A stretch of 39,570 bases of DNA from Sporisorium sorghi. Lineage: Eukaryota > Basidiomycota > Ustilaginomycetes > Ustilaginales > Ustilaginaceae. A program made the translations under genes and the position numbers. Position 1 is the stretch's first letter. Every line of letters starts with the position of its first letter. Positions 19,942-31,534 of the stretch are shown in pieces. The notes below the pieces were generated by a model. The model had not been told where the DNA came from. It saw nothing but the letters and a program-made list of their open reading frames with translations, and searched no databases. The stretch spans positions 1 through 39,570 of the forward strand of contig JALCCG010000199.1 of the NCBI GenBank assembly GCA_023212695.1, written 5' to 3'.

Positions 19942-20388
19942 TTAGTTGATGCTGAGGGGAGTGCACGAGGTCTGGACCAATCCGTTGTTGGCAGAGCCAG
20001 TGCAGCAGACAGGGGTCGACTTGCACGTGTTCTGGACAGCCACAGCGCCGCCGAGGACGCCAACAGGGATCTGCTGGCAGTCGAGGCCGATGGCGCCGTC
20101 GAGAACCTCGTTGAAGGCGAGGCCGAGACCGGCGAGCGCGTCCTGGGCCTGCTTGCCCTGCTTCTGCTCGTGTGCAATCGTATCAATTCGAGAAAAAGAA
20201 GCGGGTCAGATCGCTGAATCAAAAGAGAAGAACAAAAGAGAGGCAAATGCGACACTTACGATCTGCGAACAGCACTGGGCCTGGCCGACAGCGCACTGGC
20301 CGTTGCCGTTCTGCTCGGAAGAGGTGGGGAGGGCCGAAGCGACGGCGGCGAGGGTGGCAACAGCGGCGAAGATGGTCTTGAACTGCAT
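19942..20388 (-). CDS. Class I hydrophobin, two exons, 116 aa
   Basis: Exon 1 is 20388-20260 and exon 2 is 20163-19942, joined over a 96-bp intron (donor ATC|GTAAGT, acceptor GAGCAG|AAG). Residues 1-19 (MQFKTIFAAVATLAAVASA) are a secretion signal. The mature protein has the eight cysteines of hydrophobins, spaced C-X6-CC-X31-C-X17-C-X5-CC-X12-C, which fits class I. Hydrophobins are secreted and self-assemble into amphipathic films on aerial hyphae and spores. The intron divides the first three cysteines from the rest. The acceptor is a NAGNAG (GAGCAG), so an alternative with one extra Gln is possible. A TATAAA lies about 145 bp upstream, and the upstream region is unusually long and gene-free (5.4 kb). 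U. maydis Hum2 is the nearest relative I would expect, but I cannot confirm orthology. Confidence 0.93.
20164..20259 (-). other. Hydrophobin intron (96 bp)
   Basis: GTAAGT donor, CTGAC branch-like motif about 43 bases before the end, and tandem acceptors GAG and CAG. Both acceptors keep the frame and differ by one Gln codon. Confidence 0.9.
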
Positions 20389-20531
20389 TTTGAAAGTGTG
20401 TAAAGGGGTGAAGCTGAAGAGCTAGTAAAGAGAGTGGAAAGTGGGTAGAGAGAAGAGTGGAGTGGAGTGGAGTGAGATGTGTGTGGATTGATGATGAAAA
20501 GTGGACGAGGAAGACGCAATTTGTCTTTGTC

Positions 20532-20537
20532 TTTATA
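20532..20537 (-). promoter_or_regulatory. Candidate TATA box of the hydrophobin gene
   Basis: TATAAA on the minus strand (GGTATAAAGAC), about 145 bp upstream of the hydrophobin ATG at 20388. The position suits a leader of roughly 100 bases, and TATA boxes are common in strongly induced fungal genes. Function is inferred from position only. Confidence 0.5.
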
Positions 20538-21490
20538 CCTTTGAACGAAGGGAGGGAGAGGGGTATAGCCTGCTCTGGTGAGAGGCGAGTTCGCGCTGTG
20601 TTGCAGGAGGTCGAACAACAACAGCAACGACAACAACAACAACAGTGGACGGGGCTGTGGATTCTGCATGGAGAGCTCTGCTGATCTGCGCTGGGCTAGA
20701 GTAGCAACATCGACGGCAACAACAACAACAAGAAGCATCCAAAACACAGACCGCTGCTCGGCGCGAGAGGCATTGCACCAGTGAAGAAGCGCCAAGTGCG
20801 ACATGTCTCCAACAAGCTGGCGAGGTGTCAACACCACTTCCGGCGAAAGAAAGCACACACACGCATGCGAACGAAAAGTGTCCTCCGAAGCGAGACGTTC
20901 GAGTGCATGTTTTGACAGCTCGACCGATAGACAGACACGCCGCAGATCGTCGGACGGATTGGGTTGAGCTGTACAGAAGGCGCGCAGCAAGCGGCTGCAG
21001 GAGAGTGGCGTCCTGCGGAATATCGAACATGAACATCAAGGCAAGGAATGGGGACGCATCCAGACGGGCAGGACCGAAAAGGTTGATGTAGGATCGCCGT
21101 GAGCACGCGCATAAGCGAGGCTAAGGATCGCAGAGGAACAAAAGATAAGAGGCAGCGCAACGGTTCGTACCGCAGTTGAAGCGGGCAGGATGAGTGGGAT
21201 TTGGAGCGCACTGTGCATCACAAAGCGGTGGCTGTAATGGAAGCATGTCAAAAATACCCCGACACAAGCGAGCAGCCCGTCGATCATCGATTTCTGATCA
21301 GCAAAAAATGTGCGAAACCGAGCTTGCCGGGACGGTCAAGTCATGATGGCGGTCGCCCTGGCAGCCCGAGTCATTCGTCGAATGCTGTCTCCAAACGCAC
21401 AGAGAGACGATCGCGGTGATGCGAGCCACAGCATGCATCACCATGCACGCAGCAGCTGGCCCGCAGTCCCTGACTTGTGGTTGACAGCTC

Positions 21491-21572
21491 GAAAGAAAAA
21501 AAAATAATAAATAAATAAAAAAAAAATAGCCGCTTTTCACTTTATTTTTATTTTTTAAATTTAAAAAATTTA
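21491..21572. repeat. AT-rich island with a 20-bp perfect palindrome
   Basis: Over 80 bases are nearly pure A/T, against a GC-rich background. Positions 21550-21569 read ATTTTTTAAATTTAAAAAAT, a perfect palindrome. The left part (AATAATAAATAAATAAA) is partly complementary to the right part (TTTATTTTTATTTTTT), so a larger foldback is possible. It might be a replication-origin-type element, a terminator or simply drifted sequence. Confidence 0.85.
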
Positions 21573-21997
21573 GGGGCTGCCTCTCATCGGTCTGCAGCAA
21601 TGCACAAGCACATGCAACGATGGCACTCCACGAAATCATGCCTGCCGCCCTGCACGCGCTTGCTGTGCCTTTGTTCGCTCGTGCAGGATTCGTCTCGTGC
21701 GTCTGTCGGCTGATGACGTGGGGTTGTCGTTGGTGTTGTTGAGCATCGTCGGTCATTTCCAAAGCTGGTACGCTAAGGCATTAACATGTCGTAGAGACCA
21801 AGACAAAGTTACAATCCACTCTCGTCGACTGTTACACCAGAATCGTCGGCGCAAAGACGTCCAAGATCAGCTGAGTTGGATCGACACACAACAACAAGAC
21901 GTGTCTTGAACGACTATCCACAAACGGTGTGCACATGGGAAACTGATCGCTGTCGCAAAGATCGCCGCGCCGCTTTGAGTCGAGCCACCGCTTCGGA

Positions 21998-22017
21998 TTT
22001 TTTTTTTTTTTTTTTTT
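21998..22017. repeat. T homopolymer (20 nt)
   Basis: Uninterrupted T run in the gene-free block. Confidence 0.9.
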
Positions 22018-22621
22018 CCAACCTGAAACAGACGAGGGTATCAACCATTTCCAAGTAGAGCGACACGTCTCTCGTCAAGATCAATCTCGGACAACGGCGA
22101 TGAAAAGAAGCTTCCGCATCGAAAGTTTTCTTCGACTCGATAGAGAGGCACGGCCTCTTCGCTTTCGGATAGATCTCTTCCACATTCCTTTGCGCAACAC
22201 GAGCAACCGATCATGCTTGGAAGAGTTGACAGATTGTCGATGCGGGCGGTTGCTAATTTCGACCACGACCAGCAGCAGCATCGGTCGATCCCCAGTGCCG
22301 CAGCAGTCATGCAGTAAGCTGCCAGCCGTCATCGCGGGTACGGAAAAGAGAAAAGACGTTGCGGACTGCAGCCAAGACCAAAGCGCGCATCTAAGGAACG
22401 CTGTCCAACGCACGCATGCACGCTGACAGAAGCTTAGCGTCGTTCGGCCTGCACCCCGCGTCAGATCGCTCACCAACACAAATGGAACGCGTGCAAGCTC
22501 GACAGGCATTGTACTGTCTCTTAGAGTCCAAGTGGTGTGGAGATGGCAATTCGAGCAGAGTTCGTTCGTGAGTTTGTCAGTCTGTGGAATGTGAGCTACG
22601 TCGCCAGATTGCATTCGTGTT

Positions 22622-22652
<31 letters not shown>

Positions 22653-22655
22653 AAA
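22622..22655. repeat. A homopolymer with one interruption (34 nt)
   Basis: Eighteen A, one G, then fifteen A, in the gene-free block. It is not adjacent to a recognisable retroelement. Confidence 0.9.
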
Positions 22656-23394
22656 GCGGAGTGTGCTGTCAAGATCTGCAGAATTTTTTTGGGAGACTGG
22701 TCTCGTGCCTCCACGTCGGAAATTCTACGTTCAAAGTCCGCTAAGCGCGCGTTCCTCGCCTAACTTTGCTGGACCGTCGCTGTGGATCTCATGGCTGCTG
22801 CTGCTGCTGCTGCTACTGCCGTTCCGGCCAACTGGAAGAGAAAAGCGACACTCTGACAAGTCGACTCTGTGTGGCTTGGAATGTGGTCCACGTCTCTTTC
22901 TCTTTTGTCGACTCAAAGCACCGGTGTGGAACGCTCTTGTCCCCGACGAGCGGCCCTCACCATGCCTTGCACTGCACTGCGCTGCGCGTATCACCGCGCT
23001 GCTCGCCAACTGTATTTCACCCTTCACCCTGCCTTGCAACGCTATGAGACGTGCGAATGCTTCTTGAGCAGGATCTGCACATACCGAACTGCGACTCAGA
23101 CATGTGACCCTTTTCGCTTCTCTGCTTTCGTCGATCCTTTGGACCGCCGTCTTTTACGGCGATCTCGACTTGATCGCGCCTCAACAGCGTAATAGACACA
23201 GCCGTCGCTGCGCGCGCAGGTAGATGCTCTTCGCGACCCATATACGGCGCGTGCCTTTAGCCAAGGTTTTCGGCACGCTGGATCGGCCGGCAATCGTGTC
23301 TTTTGCTCGATGAGATTGTGAAGCTGGAACGGCAGGCTTGCTAAGGCAGATCGGGCTGTAAGAATCGCAAGCAAACACAGAGCAAGCAGGGATC

Positions 23395-25825
23395 TTGTGG
23401 TCGGCGACTGACAACGACACCATGCCGAGTTGGTTCACCTTGTCACCTGCGGCGCTTGCGCGTAGCCGCACGCAGTCTAGGGCACCACGGAAACTTGACT
23501 CTTCACCGCCTGGTCTGGCCCCGCATGCAGGCTGCCCTTTCGAGGTTGACGACGGCAAAGAATCTGCGAGCTGGCCTCTCGAGCGGAGAGTTCGAGCGCT
23601 TCATGCTTCACTTGGAGGCCGCCCACGCGTGGTCGAGGGCTTACACGTCCGGGATCTTCCTGGTGAATCTCGCGGCCATCGAATCTCGCTTTGCCGCGCG
23701 TGCGCGTCCAGGATGCACTCGCTCAAGGACACGACCAGAGCCCATTACTGCCCCCTCTGCCTTGTCGACGACGGCCTTGCGCCTTGTTTTCGCTATCACT
23801 GCGCTACGACCATCAACACGCGCTTCCAGACTTGTGGCACCGTGTCTCGACTCTTTGATCTCGCTTGGACAGGAGAGTTCGATCGTGATGGGACAGCGGC
23901 CAGTCTCTCAGCCAGCCGCCACGGATCCAGATTCCCCAATTAGCACTCTACCCTATCACCGAATAGCATCAGTGAGTCAGCGCTCAGCAGCAGCGGCAGT
24001 TCAATCCTCTAACAACGACAGTCAACCAAGGCTCGGCAAGAAGAAGGTAACTGCATTGAGAGCTCTGCCTACGCGCACGCCCGAGCAGAGGGAAGCATTG
24101 CGCAGAGTGCCGCTGCAAGGAGCATCGCTCTTGCTTCCACCGACGCTGTTACTATTGTCTGACACGCGTACTTGGCAAGGTGAGCGCTCGCACCTGACCA
24201 CTGCTCGAGTAGAGCCTTGATGAGCGATGTCAGCGTGTTCTGCTTCGTTCGAGTCCAAGCTTGGTCATGTGGGCCGTATCCTGTCCTCGTACTGCGGGAG
24301 AGAGGGGGAGGTAGGCCAACAAAGAGCAATGGCGTTCCTGCGGTCGCTTTCATCGGCTGCGTCCTCGCGACACTGGGCGTGGAGGAAAGCCGCAGACGAG
24401 GTCTGGTCTCGCCGTCAGAGGGCCAACGGTGGCGGGTCCGCACCTACCCGACCGACGTGTCTAGGAGGGAGCTGCTGTTGAGGCGACAGACGGTGAGCCG
24501 ATGCCAGAAAGCTTGACATCGCCCAGAGGCAGAGTACTTCGTACCGCACCAGTGGCACCAAAGCCAACACACCTACGTCTCGTAGAAGGAGCGATGGAGG
24601 GGCGGCGCACGTCAGTCGATCTATCTCGAGGATGCGAAACGTCTTCACAAAGTGTGTGTGCACACGCAGCCCATCCCCTTTACGTTACGGATCCGCTGCG
24701 GCGAAGGGACGTTATGATCTCAACTCTGGATTCCTTCTCTGGGTCTGCCATCCTGTGAGTTCGGCTGGATCGTCTTGCGCTTCCGTTGCCACTGAGAGAT
24801 GGAGCGTGCACGCGCAAGCAAACGTCGCCCTTCCTTCGCTGTTTAATGGCCCTGCCCTAGGCTGCCTGCGCTGCGCTCGATGCACCGACGGACTGATCAA
24901 TGTCCGACACTACCCCGCTAGTGCTCAAGGCAGCGCGAGTCAACGGCCGGCCTCATATACCCCATATGGCAAAACACCCAACGAATGCTCCTGAAGAACA
25001 GATGCCAAAGTGCAGCACTCACACGGCTGCTCGCCAAGCATCCGATCTGAGCGCTGGAGCAAGATGTACCGTCGTGCACCACGGAGACGATCGATGCTAG
25101 TCGCGCATCCTATTTGTACACGATCGTCCGACTCGCTGAGACCTTGCTGCGGGCCCCGACTAACATCGAACTCAGGCCCGTGATGCGGGGTACAAGGCAG
25201 CAGTCTGGGGCGGTACCTTAAGGCGTGGTGGCTTAGCCCAACGCCTGCGAGGAAGCTGACGAGGGCTCACCGTCCAGCAACTCAGCCTCTCCTCGTAGGT
25301 TGCGCGCAGTTGTAGCGCGGTGGACCGACAGCAGTAGTGCAGTCTCACGCCTGCGCATCTTAAGTTCATACTCTGACCTCCACCGTCATTCTCGACCGTA
25401 GCAGCATCACGACAGCGGAAGGTGCTGAGCGCTTCGCCAGCACGCGTTCCGACGGGCGAGCGGCCCAATGCTGGCGGTGCCCGCGCAGTCGACTCTGGAT
25501 GAAGGCGTGCTTCGGGGTCCATGGCAGACAGGCAGGGCTGCATCCCACGGAACGGGCAATGACGAGCAAAGGAAGTTTTCGCTGTCGAACCGGTTGACCC
25601 GTGTCGGACGCACATCGGCCTGTCACCGTCCATGATCTGCCCCAAAGACCCCCTCTTCGACTGGCAGCCAAGTGAACGAGCTCAGCCACGCCCCCTCAAG
25701 GCTCAGAATCATACCCGCGCCAGCATCGCACCAGCTCACAACGCCGCACACCTCAACCCCCCTCAACACGCTCCTCATTTACCGAAACCAGACGAACACT
25801 TCACTTGCATTACCCAAAACCCGAT
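23395..25825. other. Gene-free block, part 2 (downstream of TFC3)
   Basis: This 2.4 kb is as GC-rich as the coding regions and has two overlapping plus-strand frames (23395-23943, with a Cys-rich segment CRAC...YCPLC; 23456-24220) and a 157-codon minus-strand frame (25172-25645). None matches a family I can name. The overlap in different frames suggests at most one is real, and I do not call a gene. The segment could be a decayed gene or element; I found no transposase, reverse transcriptase or tRNA. Confidence 0.45.
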
Positions 25826-28800
25826 TCAACAACGAAACCCAGCCCACACCTGGCCCCTCCTACCCGAGTGAAGCGTCCACGTCTCCACCCCACCTCCCTC
25901 TTTACCCCCTTGCAACTCCAAAACCTCCAGCTCGACCAAGCAGCACACGGCACTCCAAACATCGGCAAAGCTCGTGCCCACGACCTTTTCTGGCTCACTG
26001 AATCTCGACGCGATCCAGCCCACACCAACGCCGGGTCGTTGGAGCGTCAGCGCAACCACGGTGTCGAGCAGCGCGCGCCACGTTGCCGTCGATGGGCTGG
26101 AGAGCGAGGTCCAGATGTGCGGGAGCGTGGGTCCGCGCGATGGGATCGACATGGCGTAGGTGCGCACGAACGCCGAGGCGACGAGCACGGGTTGCGAGGC
26201 GAGGGGTGAGAAGAATGCGATCGGTAGAGGACCACGTGTGAGAGCGACGAGGTGGCTGTGCGTGAGCGTGGGCTCAGCAGCGCCGTGGCGGTCGTCGAGT
26301 ATTACGCCCTGCGAGCCCGACTGGACCAAGCGCGAGCCGAAGTCTCGCAGACGCTGAGCTGCGTCTGCGTCGGCGTTTGCACCCGCAGCCGTCTGGACCC
26401 ACTCGTCAAATCGTCGTCGCCACATCGGAAGCAGTGTCTCGAAGCTCACGCTAAGCGGATCCGCCTCTCCACCAACCCCATCCGCCAACCAGTCGAGCAC
26501 CCCATCCACCGGAACAGCCGGCAAAGGCAGCACCGCCGCATCGAGCACATCCATCATCTCGCTCTGCCCCTTCACCGTGATGAGCGCCTCCAAGTCGTCG
26601 TCGTTCAGCACTCGCGCATTGAAAGCAGCGTTCTGCCGCAGCGCCTCAAAAGCCCGATCATCCGCCTCGCCGCTGATCAAGCCAGCATCCATCAACGGAA
26701 GCAGCGCCGCCGCCTCGCCGTCCGCTTCCACTGGCTCCACCACGACCCCCGCGTGTACGTCGCAAATCTGTTGGAACGCCGCCCTCCGATGCGTCAGGAT
26801 GGCCTGCAGATCTTGGCCAGCGAGCCGGTTTGCAGCATCCAGATCGGGCAGGAGCTTCTGCAGCTCTTCGGTGAAAACAAAGTTGGTGCCCGGTCTGCGA
26901 CGCACTCCCGGATCCACGGTGATGGATCGGATGAGCTTGGCGTCCAGCAGACGCTGCATGGCCTCTTCGATGCGAGCATCCCCGATACCTCGGCAGAACT
27001 CGGCCTTGATCACCTCGTCCGCTGCTGGCGGCGCGTCGATCGGCATCGCGCCACCCAACTCTTGCATTGCGGCGTCCGGATCAGCGCTAGCAATGACAAT
27101 ACGCACAGCCCACTCGGCCATCAGCTCGTCCACCTTGGCATCGGTCGCGTGTCCGTCAACCTCCTCCTCGTCACCGAAAGCCGTCGAGAGCAACGTCTCG
27201 AATCGCTTGGTCGCGACACCCAGCTCGCCCGTGAAAAACGCCTCAAAGCGCTTCTCGACGGGCTCGTGGACAAACTCTTGCTTCCACGTCGTTGTGAAAT
27301 CAGTCGAGGCATCCAGCTGCAAGGGAAGGTGGTGCCGAGCGACGGGCTTGGTGAGCGAACGCTGCACCTCGTTCTTGTCGATCTTTTCGCGCAGCAATTC
27401 GATCTGTGCGACCAGATCAAATCCGCTGGCAGCAGGGAAATCGTCGTCTTGCAAAGTGCCCGACTCGCGTGCAGACAAGTAAACGGGGATCCATCGACTT
27501 TCGAGTGCGGCAAGGTACGACTCTTCGCCGTGTTCAGACCGCATCCGGTAATACTGACCACGCCACTGCGCCATGATGACGCCTCGGGTCGCGTTGAACT
27601 CCTGGCGGTCAATGACCTGGAACAGCGCCGACCAGTCGGATCGACCACGCACCTTGTCGCGAACGCGCAGGATGACGGCTGCATCGCGCAACAGCTCCTT
27701 TCTGGCGGGTGTCCAAAAGTGCACCTGATCCAACTTTCGCGCGCGGCGGTCCCTCTTGCGTCTGGTGCTGCCAGTGTCTGCGTCTGCGGCTCCTTGCTGG
27801 TCGGTCTCTTCCTCAGAGTCTCGAGCCTGTTCGGTAGGTGCATGCCTTTGTTGACGTCTGCGCCGGCCTCCCGACGGTGCGCGAACGGCGGGCATAGGAT
27901 TGAGCCCGGAAGCGGATCGGATCGCTCGCTGGATGGCGACCTGCACCGTATTGGTGTCGAACATCACGTCGCCAGAGACGTACTTGCGACGGATTACTGA
28001 AAGCGCTGTCTCGATCTTGGCTCGAAGATGAGCAGCAGCTGGGGAAGCTTGGAAAGCGTAGTCGAGCATCGCTTGGAAATCCTCCTCGCGTCGCTGGCGC
28101 AATTGCCGTGCCTTGGTCATCGTTGTCCTGCGCCCTTCCCTCTCCCTTTCGGCCTGCGTCTTTGTTTGAATCCGCATGCCCGCACCAAACGCATCTCTCG
28201 CTTTTGCCTTGACAGCCGCACGTACAGCGGTGCTGGTGTTGTCTCGAACTGGTTCGTAGACTCTCGTGGGAAGCGTGATGGTGCTAAGCATCAGTGGCCA
28301 CGTGAAGCGAGGTTTTTGGCGCCGGGTGTTGGGTGCGTCAGGTACCACAGGCTCGTTGGCACGATCCAGCCGTTTCTGAAGCACCGAGCGGACGACGTGC
28401 GGCGGTGCCAGCGTCACATATGCGAGTCTGTCAATGTCGGCTTGAGTGGCCAGAGGAATGTCCTGCAGATCAATGCGGAACAGGAACTTGACCTGCGACG
28501 GTCGGAGTTGATGGTAGGGACGCCATGTCTTGTGCGTGTGCATGACCATTGAAAGCTCCTCCGCTTTTGTCTTGTGAGCTTCCATGTCGGCTGAAACGCC
28601 AGTCTCGGCAGAGGCGGCGGTAGCATCGCCCGAAGCCTCATCCCTTGGTTTCTCAACACCCTCTGCAGCAGGTCTCCTGCGTAGGCCCAGGCATGTGGCT
28701 TGCACTCTCGCCCAGAAGAGGTTGATTCGGTCTGCATCCAGACCAGCCTCAACGCACCCAATGAGCGGCTTGTTTGGCTCCTCGTTCGTCCAGTCGTAGA

Positions 28801-31502
28801 GCGGAAGCCGACGCAGAGGCTCGACGACGGCGCTGGACATGTCGAGGCTGCCGCCGCTCTCGTTCGTTTGAGGATCTGCAGCTCGCAGGCGAACGACACC
28901 GAGATGGGCCAGCTGCGTAGCTAGGCTGTAGATCGAGACGCACACTTGGTCCGCGACGCGCTCCGACAGGCCGAGACTTGCCTTGAGCTCGTCGGGCAGA
29001 GCTCGAACCGGTGTGGATCGCAGCTGAGGGTCGAGCAACTTGGCCTCGATCGATTCCGTCACGAGAGGAGTGGGCACGAGACCCAGGACAAGGTCGAGAG
29101 GCGCGTCGGTCCAAAAGAAGCTCAGTGGGAGCGAGTCAACAGAGAAAAACTCGGGAGACGATTGACGTCGCGAGGCGATGAATTTGGCGCAGGCAAGGTG
29201 AAAGGCCTTGAGTCGCAGCATCTCGCCGCTCAAGAAGCCGAAATGCTGCCGATATACGCTCGTTACGTTGCGGAATGGTTGACGCAGCATGGCGAGTTGC
29301 GCATCGTCTTTGGGCACGTCGGCGAGGCGGAGTGGATCCTCCATGTGCCAAGGCTTTGCGAAGCGGAGTGTCTCCATCGAAGCGATCGCCACGTTGTCCG
29401 TGGCATTGGTGAGCGCGGTCTTTCCGCTTTTGGTGTTGAACCAACCCTGACGACCTTGGTGGACGGCATCGCAGTACGCCTGAAGCTGCTCTGCGGGCAG
29501 GTCGGGGAGGTAGAGGATCTGACGCCTCGGATGATGCGCGGTGGGGAGATCGAGCCGAATAAAGGTACGGCGGATCAGGTTGTTGGCGACGGCATTGACC
29601 AGCGCCTTTTCCCTGACTTTCCTGTCTCGCAGGTCGGAGAGCTGGGCATCCGAGGCAAAGCCGTGCTTCTCGACAAAGTCGGAGAGCAGATCGGGGATCA
29701 GGAGCGCATCCATGGCGCCACCGGCCTCTCGAATGCATTGGACCAGCGCATGGGAGCTTCGCAGCTGCGTCAAGTTGGTGCGGCTCTTCTTCTGCGACGC
29801 GCTGGGAGTAGGTGTCGCGCCAGAGAGCTTCTTGGTGGCTGGGGTGGCAGGTGGCAGGGACTTTGCCACATCTTTGACCTCGGAAGGCGCGGAGAGCAGA
29901 TCGCCTACACGCGAGACATCGGCAAGAGGTAGTTCTGGACCACGTTCAGTCTCTGGGCCAGTGTCTTGGGGTTTCTCGCTTTGAGCTGCCTCTTGTACGA
30001 CCTCTTGCGGAGCAGCCGGCTCCTCTTGAGGTTGTACGGCTGGCGGGATGGCTACAGGTGGCTCGGAGACAGCCTCTTGTTCGACTTGCGACGTCGCAGG
30101 CTCCTCCGCAGCTGCTGTGACAGCTGGGGTGGAAAGCAGCGACGTGGCCCTGGTCTCATCACGGCGTTCGGTCTGACGGCGACCCTTACGGCGCGAGGCA
30201 GCCCCTGCAGCAGGAGAGTCTGGAACCGCGTTCGTGAGATCGTCATCCATCGAGACATCGGCGCCGACATTGGCGTCGCTGAGAGGACTGCTGTCTTGGG
30301 CCGGCGAATCGACCTGCGGAGCTCCTCGCTTTTTGCCACGAAGTGCTTTGACACGCGGTGTCGACGGCGTGGTAGCTGCACCAGCTGGAGAGGCATCGGC
30401 AGCATCGACTGGTTGCTTGCGCGGTCGGCCGCGCTTGGGCGGTGGAGCATCTGGATCCGGCAGCGGATGGATCCTAGGACGCCCTTTTTTGGGTGGCTCC
30501 GAATCCGGATCCCGCGGGCGCTTCTTGGGCGGCGGGCGTCCGATTCGCTTGGAGCCTTTGCCAGGAGTGGGTGTGTACAGATCCTTGGCGAGGGAGGCCA
30601 GATGCTTCGAGACTTGGTCCGAAGCGGTCCAGGTTGCGGACTTGAGGTGGTAGGAGGACGGCCCACCGGCCGAGGCGAGGAGTTGGACGTCGTCAGGATC
30701 GAGGATGCCCTCGTTGGCGGACTGGAGCACCCATGCATGGTAGCTGTAGAACTTTGTGCTGCGAACGCGCAGTTTGTGCTCGTGAAAGCTGCGGACCTGC
30801 AGATCGCTCATAGAAGGCTCGCCGTTGGCGTCGTCAGCTCGCTGCGCAATCTGGTCGAGGGCGCGTGCAAAGTGGCCGGTGGCATGCAGTTGGGCCATGA
30901 GCTGGGAGATAGTACGTCCAACGGGACCGGCGCGCGCAATCTGCTCGTAGACGTGACGTTCCAAGGTGATCTCGCGAGGCAAGGCGGGCTCGATCCTGCT
31001 GAGGTCCTGCTGGAGCTTTGCGTTGAGGCTGACGGCCTTGACCTGCTCTTGGAGCATGGAAGCATCGTCGTGGTCGCCGCGCATGAGATCATGCATCTCG
31101 GCGAGACCTTGGGGCGTCATGCGAAGGCCACGATGGGATCGACCGGTGCCCGAGACCGAGATGTTGACCACTTCGAGAAAGCCATCGACGACGGCATGCT
31201 CGAGGAGAGGGATGAGCGCCTTCTTCTTTTTACCGGACAGAGACAGGTTGATGCGCTGCAGCAGACCAACGCGGGAAGTAACCTTGGACGAGGTGGAGTT
31301 GCAGACGAGGTAGATGCGGAAGCGAACCAGCTCGGGACGACTATTGATCCAGACGAAGGCTTGAGCTTCGTCGACGCGCTGGAAGGTGGGTGCAGATGAC
31401 AGCGTTGACGCGAAAGTGCTTTCGCCGGTTTCAGGGACGCGCTGCACTTCTTCTTCTTTGACAGTGACAGTCGGGGCAGCCTGAGCTTGGGCATCGCCTT
31501 GG

Positions 31503-31534
<32 letters not shown>

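Larger units (their letters stand above)
20389..23394. other. Gene-free block, part 1 (upstream of the hydrophobin)
   Basis: Nothing here resembles a known protein. It holds CAA/GTT triplet-rich patches (about 20617-20653 and 20718-20732), an AT-rich palindromic patch (21491-21572), a 20-nt T run (21998-22017), a 34-nt A-rich run (22622-22655) and a CTG run (about 22796-22815). The nearer part must include the hydrophobin promoter. Short frames are present on both strands without domain content. An unrecognised fast-evolving gene or a noncoding RNA cannot be excluded. Confidence 0.5.

Noticed and set aside
23395..24220. Possible protein-coding gene from two overlapping plus-strand frames
   Set aside because: No homology, frames overlap in different phases, and no strong splice signals join them.
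24232..24252. GTTCGAGTCC resembling a tRNA T-loop / B box
   Set aside because: The flanks do not form a T stem or acceptor stem and no A box lies at the right distance.
25172..25689. Minus-strand frames that faintly recall proteins predicted antisense to ribosomal DNA (TAR1-type)
   Set aside because: I could not find universal large-subunit rRNA motifs on either strand, so an rDNA fragment is not supported; the resemblance is from memory and short.
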